Origin: Oscillospiraceae bacterium
GTDB lineage: Bacteria > Bacillota > Clostridia > Oscillospirales > Ruminococcaceae
Reading direction: 5' to 3'
Assembly: GCA_009777835.1 (NCBI GenBank)
Contig: WRKZ01000017.1
Coordinates: 1 to 33,008, forward strand
DNA length: 33,008 bases
The position numbers and the translations under genes are program-made. The notes beneath the pieces were generated by a model. That model was not told the origin of the DNA. It saw only the letters and a program-made list of their open reading frames with translations, and made no database searches. This document shows, piece after piece, positions 17,306 through 26,067 of this stretch. Each line of letters starts with the position of its first letter. Within the stretch, counting starts at the first letter, position 1.

Positions 17306-18910
17306 ATGCTGAAGAAAATCGCAGCTTCGAAATCGAAGTTAATTATAGTATCGGCTTTAATCTTCGCGGTTGTCACCGGGATTATCCTTGCCGTATGGAG
17401 ACCGTGGAGCGCACGCGCAAACACCGATTTCACCGTTTCCGGGGATGCCGTGGCGGTAATGACCACGAAAATCACCGTTTTAGACGGAATTTGGGATGCT
17501 AAAAGATACTCCGATGAGTTATATTTCCCGTTAGGATTAGCAGTCACAAACGGGAATGTTGTGGTTGCCGACTCCATGTGCGACCGAATCGTGATTCTCG
17601 ACGGGGAGAAAAACCGAAGAATCGGCAGGCCCGGTCAATACGGGCTGACCTACTTTGATTCCGGCGCACTGAAAGACGGATACCGCGAGAACGCTTTGTT
17701 CATGAAACCGTCCGACGTGGCGATTTCGTCGAACGGCGACGTAATAATCGCCGACACCGGGAACCACGTGATTCGCCGCATGGACGAGGAATTTGTCGTC
17801 ACCATTGCAGGTAACGGAACAGCGGGCTACACCAACGGAAAAGAAGGCAAGGCACAGTTCAACTCACCCCGCTCGGCGGCGATTGATTCCCAAGGGAACA
17901 TCTACGTTGCCGACACCTTTAACCACTGTATTCGCCTAATTGACCCGGAAGGGAACGTTTCCCTCTTTGCGGGGGTACCCGAACAAGCGGGATATTCCGA
18001 CGGCAGAAACGACCGCGCGATGTTCCGTGAACCGTCCGGGATTGCCGTTTCTGTCACGGGGGATATTTACGTGGCGGATTCCGGTAATCACACTATACGG
18101 AAAATCTCCGACGGAAACGTCTCCACCGTGGCGGGGAAACCCGGTGAAATCGACCGTGTGTCGGGATATCCCGAAGGCGGATATCGCGACGGAGACAGCA
18201 ACGAGGCGCAATTCCGCTTTCCGCGCTCAATCTCAATGCTGAACAGGAACACCGTTCTGGTCGCAGACAGTATGAATCATGTTGTGCGCCTGGTTGACCT
18301 CACGAAAGGTGAAACCCGCACACTAATCGGAAACGGAACAGCGGGATTGTATTATGAGTCTGCCGAAAACGCGAAACTGACCCGCCCCGAAGGAATCGGC
18401 ACCGACGGTGAAAAACTGTACGTATCGGATACCGTTAATAATCGGGTGATTTCGTTTCCGCTGAACGCACGAATCCTGGAAGGTCGCCCCTCACGAGAAG
18501 ATTTACTGGAATCCACCGGGATTGCCACCGCCTCAAAATATTCCTATAACGGCGATATACGCATTTTCGTGAAGGATGTTCGGGTGGATATGGAACGGCT
18601 TCACCCGTGGAACACCGAAGAATACATCTATGTCCCGATTCGTCCGCTGCTGGAAGCACTCGGTGCGGATATTACGGTTGACGAAAAGAGCGGACTGCTC
18701 ACCGTGACTATTCTGGAAGAAAGCACGGTTTTAGCGCGTGACCGTGACTATTTTATCCAAAAGGGTGCGGCAGTCACCACCCTGGACGAAATTACACGGC
18801 TTTTCCCCTACGTTCTGGAATGGTATCCCGAATACAGCCTTATAGCGGTTCATGTCCCGTCCGATTTAGAAGGTCTGCTCGAATTACAGGGAGGGAATGA
18901 AAATGAATAA
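17306..18910 (+). CDS. NHL-repeat protein with copper-amine-oxidase-like C-terminal domain
   Basis: A 534-residue membrane-anchored protein, probably facing outward. One N-terminal helix (12-30) acts as uncleaved anchor or signal. Six NHL repeats follow, near residues 74-98, 134-158, 187-212, 243-267, 305-330 and 360-384, each with a VADTxNHxIR-type core, enough for one six-bladed propeller. Residues 418-517 match the copper amine oxidase N-terminal-like domain common in Clostridia surface proteins (IYVPIRPLLEALGADITVDEKSGLLTV, start about 441); these bind no copper and serve as a structural or ligand-binding stalk. First gene after the promoter; it overlaps the cyclase start by 8 bases. It may sense or bind an extracellular polymer, which is inference. 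Confidence 0.85.
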   Translation: MLKKIAASKSKLIIVSALIFAVVTGIILAVWRPWSARANTDFTVSGDAVAVMTTKITVLDGIWDAKRYSDELYFPLGLAVTNGNVVVADSMCDRIVILDGEKNRRIGRPGQYGLTYFDSGALKDGYRENALFMKPSDVAISSNGDVIIADTGNHVIRRMDEEFVVTIAGNGTAGYTNGKEGKAQFNSPRSAAIDSQGNIYVADTFNHCIRLIDPEGNVSLFAGVPEQAGYSDGRNDRAMFREPSGIAVSVTGDIYVADSGNHTIRKISDGNVSTVAGKPGEIDRVSGYPEGGYRDGDSNEAQFRFPRSISMLNRNTVLVADSMNHVVRLVDLTKGETRTLIGNGTAGLYYESAENAKLTRPEGIGTDGEKLYVSDTVNNRVISFPLNARILEGRPSREDLLESTGIATASKYSYNGDIRIFVKDVRVDMERLHPWNTEEYIYVPIRPLLEALGADITVDEKSGLLTVTILEESTVLARDRDYFIQKGAAVTTLDEITRLFPYVLEWYPEYSLIAVHVPSDLEGLLELQGGNENE

Positions 18911-20666
18911 GGCATATAAAAAGTTGAGGGTGACGATTATACTTGCGTTACTGCTTATTTTCGGGTTAAGTCAATACTTCGGCGTTATCGTCGGGCCCGA
19001 CAACTTGATTTACGACAATCTGTTGAGTTCGCCGGGTGAACCGTCCGACAACATAATCATAATCGGAATGGACGAACGCAGTATAAACGAAATAGGCTCG
19101 TGGCCCTGGCCGCGATTTTACGTAGCCGATGCAATCGAAAAACTGGCGGAATACGATGTCGCCGCAATCAGCGCGAGTATACTGTACGATGCCTACAGCA
19201 ACGAAGACTATGACAATGCCCTCGTGAAAGCCGCCGCTTTGACCGAGCGTCTCGTTCTCGGCGGAATGGCATATATTTCAGATGAGGGGTATAACGTAGA
19301 AATCGGAATCGAAGACTACATCAGTCCGTTTGACGAACTCGACAGAGTAGTCACAACGGGATTCCTGAATGCCGAAAACGATGGTGACGGGGTCATGCGT
19401 CGTGCGTTGACTTCTTTGAGATACGGCGACACCCTCGTCCACTCATTAGCTTACGAAACCTATCTGAAAGCCTGCGAAGTAAAAGGAATCACCCCGAATG
19501 AAGTTCCGGTCGATAACGTGGGGACTTTCCCGATTAACTATACGTCACGGCCCGGCGGATACAAAGTGTATTCTTTCTGGGCGTTGATTAACGATGAACT
19601 GGAACCCGCAATATTCAAAGATGCGATTGTACTCATCGGCCCGTACGCCCAGGGAATCGGCGGAGGGAACTATCCCACCCCGCTCGAAAAAGCAACCCTT
19701 ACCTATGGTGTCGAAATCAATGCGAATATAATCCAAAATATGTTCGAAGGCGATTTCAAGGAATCCGCACCGCAATGGCTGAACTTCGGGATTATGGCGG
19801 CATCGGTTTTAATCATGCTCCTACTCCTGCACAGACTGAAACCGTTGTGGAGCGTCGCGCTCACCCTCGGACTGGCGGCAATCCTGATTATTACCGCATT
19901 AATCGCGTACTCACAATTTGGTATCATAATCAAATGCGGCGACACGATTATTCTGTTGTTATTCTGCTGGCTCACCAACATGATTTTCGGCATTTTGACC
20001 GCACAAAACGAGAAACAGCACATTCAGGGGCTGTTCGGACGATTCGTCGCACCGGAGGTTGTTAACGAAATCATTTCCGGCGGGGTGGACATTCAGCTCG
20101 GCGGAAGCGAGAAAGAAATCACGGTCTTATTCGTGGATATACGCGGATTTACCGCTTTTTCGGAAGCTAACCCCCCCGAAAAAGTAGTCAAAATGGTGAA
20201 TCGTTATCTTGACCTTACCAGTCGCTCGATTCAAAGCAACGGCGGGACGATTGACAAGTTCATCGGGGACGCTACGATGGCGATGTTCAACGCACCGAAT
20301 GAGCTTGCCGAACACGCACTCTGTGCCGTGAAGGCGGCATGGGCAATGAAGGTGGGTTCACAATCCCTGCGGGAAGAAATTCTGCAACAGTATGAGGTTG
20401 ATTTGCAGTTCGGTGTGGGAATCAACACCGGTAACGCGGTAGTGGGGAACATGGGTTCGGATTTTCGCATGGACTATACCGCAATCGGCGACACGGTGAA
20501 TACCGCGGCACGACTGGAATCCAATGCGCAAAAGGGACAGATTATCATTTCGGAGGCGACGTATAAACTCGTGAAAGACCACGTGGAAGTCACCGATTTG
20601 GGGATTCTCATGGTGAAGAACAAAAAAACGGGAATCCAAATATACAGCGTAGACGACGTATTATAA
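18903..20666 (+). CDS. CHASE2-domain class III adenylate cyclase
   Basis: A membrane-bound cyclase of 587 residues from the start at 18903. AGGGAGGG (18888-18895) ends seven bases before it; an in-frame ATG at 18897 sits too close. Positions below count from 18897. A helix at 11-32, an extracytoplasmic CHASE2 sensor (33-290), three helices (about 295-367) and the cyclase domain (about 400-589) follow in order. Metal ligands are Asp414 (LFVDIRGFT) and Asp458 (KFIGDATMAMF). The base-specifying pair is Lys454 and Thr528 (DYTAIGDTVN), the class IIIb pattern for ATP. Transition-state Asn535 and Arg539 are present, so the enzyme should be active and make cAMP. CHASE2 probably senses an external signal. 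Such cyclases are uncommon in Clostridia. Confidence 0.93.
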   Translation: MNKAYKKLRVTIILALLLIFGLSQYFGVIVGPDNLIYDNLLSSPGEPSDNIIIIGMDERSINEIGSWPWPRFYVADAIEKLAEYDVAAISASILYDAYSNEDYDNALVKAAALTERLVLGGMAYISDEGYNVEIGIEDYISPFDELDRVVTTGFLNAENDGDGVMRRALTSLRYGDTLVHSLAYETYLKACEVKGITPNEVPVDNVGTFPINYTSRPGGYKVYSFWALINDELEPAIFKDAIVLIGPYAQGIGGGNYPTPLEKATLTYGVEINANIIQNMFEGDFKESAPQWLNFGIMAASVLIMLLLLHRLKPLWSVALTLGLAAILIITALIAYSQFGIIIKCGDTIILLLFCWLTNMIFGILTAQNEKQHIQGLFGRFVAPEVVNEIISGGVDIQLGGSEKEITVLFVDIRGFTAFSEANPPEKVVKMVNRYLDLTSRSIQSNGGTIDKFIGDATMAMFNAPNELAEHALCAVKAAWAMKVGSQSLREEILQQYEVDLQFGVGINTGNAVVGNMGSDFRMDYTAIGDTVNTAARLESNAQKGQIIISEATYKLVKDHVEVTDLGILMVKNKKTGIQIYSVDDVL

Positions 20667-20694
20667 AATAATGAAGTAAGCAGGGGGTGGGAAA

Positions 20695-21558
20695 ATGATT
20701 TTTGAAACGGTATTCCTCGGAACGAACGGTTCGTGCGCATATAATAACGGCAACAGGTCGAAATACGGTACGAATACCTCCTGTGTCGCGGTAAGAATCA
20801 ATAACGACATCATCTTGTTAGACACCGGTACCGGGGTCATGAATCTGGCTCTGCCGCAAGCGAAATTAATCGACGGCAACACCCGCAAAGAGATTAACGT
20901 GATGTATTCGCACTATCACAACGACCATACCTGCGGACTGTTGTTCCTGAAATCCCTCTTCGACAGTGAAAGCAAGGTGTGCTTTTTCGGGGAACGCCAA
21001 CTCAATCCCTGGCAAAAAATACCCAGAGCGGTAAAAGCCATCATCGCCGGTACTATCTCACCGCCGTCCTGCCCAATCACGGTGTCGGACTTGAAAGCCG
21101 AACTTGAATACGTCACCGCCAAAACCGCGAAAGGCAAGTTCCGGGTTGGTGAACACTTCAGCATAATGGTGAAAACCCACCCTCTTTCCCACCCGGGCGG
21201 TGCGATGGGCTACCGACTCGAATATGCCGGAAGGTCACTCTGCTACTGTACCGACGTTGACCTGGCAGAACACCAAATCGACGGTGAATTTGATGAAGAA
21301 CTGATAAAATTTGTAAAAAATGCCAACCTGCTGATTTGCGACTCTTTCTTCCCGGAAGGAACGAAGCAACCGGGTTGGGGACACTCCACCCCGCAGGAAT
21401 GTGCAAGACTGGCAGAAAAAGCAAACGTCAAAAAACTCGCGCTTTTCCACTACAATCCCGAATTAACCGACGCTCAAATCGATAGTTTGGAACAAGAGGC
21501 GCAGGTGATTTTCCCAAACACCTTCGCGTCTCGTGATATGATGAGGTTTTCATTATGA
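20695..21558 (+). CDS. metallo-beta-lactamase-fold hydrolase
   Basis: A 287-residue soluble MBL-fold enzyme. The metal motif HxHxDH is at His73, His75, Asp77 and His78 (YSHYHNDHTCG), with further ligand candidates His166 (LSHPGG), Asp187 (CTDVD) and His252 (LFHYNPE); His230 (GWGHST) may be catalytic. The general form recalls PhnP/RNase Z-like phosphodiesterases. It lies 28 bases after the adenylate cyclase and overlaps the next gene by 4 bases, so hydrolysis of cAMP or another phosphodiester is a reasonable guess. Class II cyclic-nucleotide phosphodiesterases also have this fold, but their HxHLDH motif differs by one residue. Other substrates are possible. The start follows a GGGGGTGGG ribosome site. 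Confidence 0.85.
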   Translation: MIFETVFLGTNGSCAYNNGNRSKYGTNTSCVAVRINNDIILLDTGTGVMNLALPQAKLIDGNTRKEINVMYSHYHNDHTCGLLFLKSLFDSESKVCFFGERQLNPWQKIPRAVKAIIAGTISPPSCPITVSDLKAELEYVTAKTAKGKFRVGEHFSIMVKTHPLSHPGGAMGYRLEYAGRSLCYCTDVDLAEHQIDGEFDEELIKFVKNANLLICDSFFPEGTKQPGWGHSTPQECARLAEKANVKKLALFHYNPELTDAQIDSLEQEAQVIFPNTFASRDMMRFSL

Positions 21559-24500
21559 CTAAATTACATTCAATTAGAAAAATCACGGCGTTTTTACTGC
21601 TTATCTCGATGTTGGTTTCCGTGTTTCCGTTGTTTGAAACGGCGGAAGCCGCTCTCCAAGAAACCGAAGGGCCGCGGGTCACGCAGGTTCGCGGAGATAC
21701 GTGGCTTTATCGCGGGGGCGGATACGCACCTATAACCATTTACCGCGGAATGTTACTCCAGGCGGGTGACTTGATTGAAACCGGGGTCGAAAGCTCGGTC
21801 GCGTTAACCTACTACGGAAAAGACATCACGGTGGGGGAATTGACCCGCCTGTCGATTGACTCCCTCTGGAACAAACACAATCGTGACGACAGTTCCATCA
21901 GCTTGATTGAAGGCATGGTGAAGAACAAAGTCCATGTTGAACTTAACAAGAACTCCCGCAATGTGATTCGCGCGTCGAACACCATTGCAGGCGTTCGCGG
22001 AACCGAATACATTCTGATTTACAGCCGTATGGGCTTCCCCGATTACGGTGACGAAAACCCCTACGTGCGAATCAAAGTCATAGAGGGAACCGTACGTTTC
22101 GACCTGGAGGTTGAGGACGACGACGGCAAACTCTTTATGCAGACTTTTCTAATCAGTGCCGACGGAATCATCCCGATTGAAGAAACCCTCGACGGGGAAC
22201 AAGTCCCGGTCAGCAAAAACACGGGGCTGAAAACCTTCACGATTCCCGTGAAAGACCTTGACACCACCATTCTCGAAGGTCTCGTGAACAATGAAGATAT
22301 CATCGCGAATAATCCGGATTTTATTCAAAACATCATAGAAGAGCTGGAAATCAGGAGCGAACAAGGCGAAGAAAACAAGAAAACCGCACCCGAAAAACCA
22401 CCGGCAGAACTGATTTTCGATTCGGAATCCGATGAAATCCTGCCGAATCTCCCTGTACCGGAAATCCGGGGTGAACCCGACAATTCTAACAACAGCTCCG
22501 GCAACAATTCTAACAATAACAATCAAAATAACGGAAATCAAACCGAACCCGCGGCAACCACCACTCAACCCCCCATGACCCTGCCGCTCTCTCCGCCGGG
22601 CGCGAACACCACACGAATCGTTGCCGTCGCGAACACCACTGCTCCCGCAACCCCCGCGACTACCATAACCACAACGACTTCCGCAACTACGACTACTGCC
22701 GCGGCAACCACCGTGATTACCGCCGAAACCACTCCCCGCGCAACCACCGCAGAAGTCACTACCACCGCCGCGACCGCGGCTACCACCACCCGCGCAACCA
22801 CCGTGACCACCACCCGCGCAACTACGGCGATTTCCACGTCGGAGGCGACTACCCGCGAAACCACCCCGGAAACCTCCGCTACAACGATTGAAACTACGTC
22901 GGTTTCGGTGACACCCGCAACCACCGTGACTACCACGACCGAAACTTCCGCGACTACTACGACCGAAACTTCCGCGACGACTACGACCGAAACTTCCGCG
23001 ACGACTACGACCGAAACTTCCGCGACGACTACGACAGCGACTACTACGACAGCGACTTCCGCGACTACCACGACAGCGACTTCCGCGACAACCACGACAG
23101 CGACTTCCGTGACTACCACGACAGCGACTACTACGACAGCGACAGAGACTACCACGACCGAAACTTCCGTGACTACTACGACTGCGACTTCCAGAACCAC
23201 CTCAACTTCTGCGACGACTACCGACCCGGGTACGCCGGAAGTCACGAGTGAGGTTTCTTTCATCGAATATCCGGAAATCGTAGTGGAATACTATGAGGGG
23301 TTGAGACTCTTTGACATCGAACTCGACGAAGGATACGATTGGGATGAAGAAGACCACCGCAATCAAGGTGAGTTGTTTGCGAACGAAGGCAACTCGGCAG
23401 AACCGCGCTACGGTGCATGGCTTATCCACCCCGACAGCGACGAGCCGGTTCATGGGTATATCACGGTTCGTGTGATGAAGGCTACGTTGACTGTAGAAGA
23501 ATTGATAGACCTCTTTGAAAACAGAAAAGACGAATATGGAGACCCCAATCCTGATTTCGCTCTCAGATGGAACATCGAGGATTTAGTAAGTCCTCCTACT
23601 CCCCATACTGCCACTTACGGTACTACGTTATTCAACATTGCATTACCGAGCGGTGGTCAATTCTCATGGGAAGAAGACCAGTATGAGACCACTGTCGGAG
23701 ATGTAGGGATACAACAATTCACAGTACTCTTCACGATTCTCTTCTCGATTGACGGTGGTCCAATAATACCCAATCCGAATTACAATCCGATTGAACTCAA
23801 CGTTACGATAGAAGTCCTTCCGAAACAACTCATTATTGCGTCTGTCACCCATACAAAGCAATATGACGGAAGTAATATCGCTACGTCGGGCGCGGAATTC
23901 GAACTTAGCGGGATACTACCGGGCGATGAGGTCAATGTAACATCGTATGAGATACGGTACGCGGAGAGTTCGGAGTTTCCTCATGCCGCAAATGCCGGAA
24001 ATACGCTTATAAATATGCCGACTATAACCATTGATAACTCCAATTACAATTACACCGGATATCCGGAGTACCCCGTTTCAGGAATTACACCTGCCAATTC
24101 CACTTTAAACGACCACAATGAGGACATTCCCGACGGTTTCATTGCTGACTACGGCTCAACCCTCGGAGACTTAGACCTGTCTGACTTCCCCGGTTGGTCG
24201 TGGGAATCTCCGACCACCCCTGTCGGTGAGACGGGAACACGAACCCACTCGATGTCCTTCCTACCGTTTAACAATGTTTGCACAGATGATTGTGACCCCA
24301 TGGTTTGCGTGCCTTACGGAAACTATCTCCCTATCACGGGAATAGAGGTTGAAATCGAGGTGGGCGATGCACCGCCAGGCTCATCGGAGTCCAATCCATT
24401 CGAAATCCTCGGCGAAGCAGACCTCCGCAAAGTCGGAACAGGTGTTGACGGTTGGAATCTCAATTCCCACTATAAGTTGATGGGTGACATCACCCTCACC

Positions 24501-25100
24501 GGGACGAACAACTGGACACCGATAGGCTTGCCAACGATAGAAAACAGATTCATCGGGACGTTTAACGGAAACGGCTATCTAATCAGCGGATTAAACCATT
24601 CAACCGGTAGCGACCAATACATCGACCGAAGCGGTGCTGAAGGTCTGTTCGGGGCAATCGGTGCGGGCGGTGTAGTGAAAAATCTCGGAGTTGAGGTAAA
24701 CTACAGTTTTGGTCAATCGAATGTAGATTACATTGGCACGATTGCCGGACACAATTACGGTACAATTGAGTACTGCTACTCACTCGGCTCAATAACAGGA
24801 GGAGGACGCTACAAAGGCGCAATAGCGAGTTATAATTATGGGCCTTCCGGGACAATAAGAAACTGCGTAGCTTTAAACACAAGTGTAGGAAGTGAAGGAC
24901 ATAGAATAACGAACAGTAGCGGGACATTACGCGATAACTATTCTAACCGCGACATGACGAGTAATAGCGTCACTTCATTCGGTCTTAACCAAATATCCGG
25001 TGAAAGAATCCTCTCAGGCAACGTGCAGACCGTTCAAGATTTGCTCGACAGCGTGTTCAGAAATCCGCCCAATTTACGAACTTTGCTTAATTTACAATAA
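21555..25100 (+). CDS. large exported FecR / Thr-rich / YDG / GLUG protein
   Basis: A 1181-residue exported protein. A signal peptide (1-33, ending TAEAA) precedes a FecR domain (about 40-185) with GDTWLYRGGG, LLQAGDLIETG and RASNTIAGVRGTEYILIY. An acidic and Asn-rich linker (250-330) leads to a low-complexity Thr/Ala region (350-557). MBG/YDG-like beta domains include IASVTHTKQYDGSNIATSG (near 770-850). GLUG-type repeats close the protein (985-1090). No LPXTG, SLH or other anchor was found, so attachment is unknown. FecR domains act as extracytoplasmic signal or polymer-binding modules and often neighbour CHASE2 cyclases. The 4-base overlap with the hydrolase gene supports one operon. The Thr-rich part is probably a stretched, perhaps glycosylated stalk. 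Confidence 0.85.
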   Translation: MTKLHSIRKITAFLLLISMLVSVFPLFETAEAALQETEGPRVTQVRGDTWLYRGGGYAPITIYRGMLLQAGDLIETGVESSVALTYYGKDITVGELTRLSIDSLWNKHNRDDSSISLIEGMVKNKVHVELNKNSRNVIRASNTIAGVRGTEYILIYSRMGFPDYGDENPYVRIKVIEGTVRFDLEVEDDDGKLFMQTFLISADGIIPIEETLDGEQVPVSKNTGLKTFTIPVKDLDTTILEGLVNNEDIIANNPDFIQNIIEELEIRSEQGEENKKTAPEKPPAELIFDSESDEILPNLPVPEIRGEPDNSNNSSGNNSNNNNQNNGNQTEPAATTTQPPMTLPLSPPGANTTRIVAVANTTAPATPATTITTTTSATTTTAAATTVITAETTPRATTAEVTTTAATAATTTRATTVTTTRATTAISTSEATTRETTPETSATTIETTSVSVTPATTVTTTTETSATTTTETSATTTTETSATTTTETSATTTTATTTTATSATTTTATSATTTTATSVTTTTATTTTATETTTTETSVTTTTATSRTTSTSATTTDPGTPEVTSEVSFIEYPEIVVEYYEGLRLFDIELDEGYDWDEEDHRNQGELFANEGNSAEPRYGAWLIHPDSDEPVHGYITVRVMKATLTVEELIDLFENRKDEYGDPNPDFALRWNIEDLVSPPTPHTATYGTTLFNIALPSGGQFSWEEDQYETTVGDVGIQQFTVLFTILFSIDGGPIIPNPNYNPIELNVTIEVLPKQLIIASVTHTKQYDGSNIATSGAEFELSGILPGDEVNVTSYEIRYAESSEFPHAANAGNTLINMPTITIDNSNYNYTGYPEYPVSGITPANSTLNDHNEDIPDGFIADYGSTLGDLDLSDFPGWSWESPTTPVGETGTRTHSMSFLPFNNVCTDDCDPMVCVPYGNYLPITGIEVEIEVGDAPPGSSESNPFEILGEADLRKVGTGVDGWNLNSHYKLMGDITLTGTNNWTPIGLPTIENRFIGTFNGNGYLISGLNHSTGSDQYIDRSGAEGLFGAIGAGGVVKNLGVEVNYSFGQSNVDYIGTIAGHNYGTIEYCYSLGSITGGGRYKGAIASYNYGPSGTIRNCVALNTSVGSEGHRITNSSGTLRDNYSNRDMTSNSVTSFGLNQISGERILSGNVQTVQDLLDSVFRNPPNLRTLLNLQ
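22915..23220 (+). repeat. in-frame tandem repeat coding a Thr-rich stalk
   Basis: Tandem imperfect copies of a 24-base unit, best conserved at 22937, 22961, 22985 and 23009 (GACCGAAACTTCCGCGA core), code for TETSATTT. They continue as shorter ACGACAGCGACT units coding TATTT/TATSATT. All keep the reading frame. Length variation between strains is likely. Confidence 0.85.
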
Positions 25101-25127
25101 TTCACACCCAACCGAAAGGAGAAATAA

Positions 25128-26063
25128 ATGATAAATATTGAAAACATCAATCATAACGAAAGCGGGACAGAATTCTACAAAAAAGGTGAGGTAATCATCA
25201 GGGATAATGATTTTGAGTGCAGTAAAATGTACATCATAATCGAAGGCTCGGCGAAGGTCTACAAAAACTACGGCGAAATGGGGGAAGTATCCGTCGCACG
25301 GCTCTCAATGGGGGACTTTTTCGGTGAGATGTCGCTGTTCCTCGGGCGGGGGCGCACCGCAACGGTGGTCGCTGATGAGGACATAACCCTCATCGCGCTT
25401 GACAAAGACAACGCGCTGGACTTCTTCCGTGAACAGCCGGAAGCGACCTATTCGCTCATATCGACCTTGTGTTCCCGCTTGGTGAACACCAACGTCAACA
25501 TGGCGGACAACAGCGTACGGTTCGAGAAAATCGTTATAGGCCTGAACGACGAGAAAGAGAAGTTCAAGTCTGCCGCTAACACCGACGCGTTGACCGGTGT
25601 GTTCAATCGTCGCTGTTTCATGGACACCGCCGCGAAAATGCTCAAGGATTCTTTCGAGAACGGCAATCGCGCGTTCGTCACCATGATTGATATTGACTTC
25701 TTCAAGAAAGTCAACGACACCTACGGGCATCAGGCGGGAGACGAAACCCTCAAGCGCATGGCGGCGGTAGTGGCAAACACCCTGCGGGAGAGAGACCTGT
25801 TCGCGCGGTACGGCGGGGAGGAGTTCATTATGCTCTTCACCGGATTGACAAGTGACGCCGCTCAAAAAATGGTGGAACGTGTCCGCGAAAACATCAAGGC
25901 AATGGAAATCATTTTCGAGGATTTGCGAATCAGGGTCACGGCAAGCTTCGGTATTGCCGAAGTCGTTGCCGCGGAAGGGATTGAATCGGCAATCGCCAAA
26001 GCCGATGAAGCCTTGTACGAAGCCAAACAAGGCGGTCGTGACAGAAGCGTTTTCTATAATTAG
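25128..26063 (+). CDS. cyclic-nucleotide-binding GGDEF diguanylate cyclase
   Basis: A 311-residue soluble protein. Residues 15-115 form a cNMP-binding (Crp-type) domain with the phosphate-binding cassette MGDFFGEMSLFLGRGRTATV; Glu67 and Arg76 are the expected ribose and phosphate contacts, followed by Thr77. A helical linker (about 120-147) leads to a GGDEF domain (150-311). That domain has DALTGVFNRR, IDFFKKVNDTYGHQAGD and the active-site GGEEF (229-233). An RxxD product-inhibition site is at 220-223, five residues upstream as expected. It should convert two GTP into c-di-GMP, with activity set by cAMP. It follows the FecR gene by 27 bases with an AAAGGAG site and no visible promoter, so it belongs to the cyclase operon. 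Confidence 0.93.
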   Translation: MINIENINHNESGTEFYKKGEVIIRDNDFECSKMYIIIEGSAKVYKNYGEMGEVSVARLSMGDFFGEMSLFLGRGRTATVVADEDITLIALDKDNALDFFREQPEATYSLISTLCSRLVNTNVNMADNSVRFEKIVIGLNDEKEKFKSAANTDALTGVFNRRCFMDTAAKMLKDSFENGNRAFVTMIDIDFFKKVNDTYGHQAGDETLKRMAAVVANTLRERDLFARYGGEEFIMLFTGLTSDAAQKMVERVRENIKAMEIIFEDLRIRVTASFGIAEVVAAEGIESAIAKADEALYEAKQGGRDRSVFYN

Positions 26064-26067
26064 TATA

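Noticed and set aside
22915-23220. Regular repeats that could suggest a CRISPR array
   Set aside because: The units are contiguous without unique spacers and encode an in-frame peptide repeat.
22565-23263. A 232-codon minus-strand open frame, very rich in Val
   Set aside because: It is the antisense of the Thr/Ala repeat in the FecR protein. Its composition is entirely explained by the repeat, and the plus-strand frame has signal peptide and domains on both sides.
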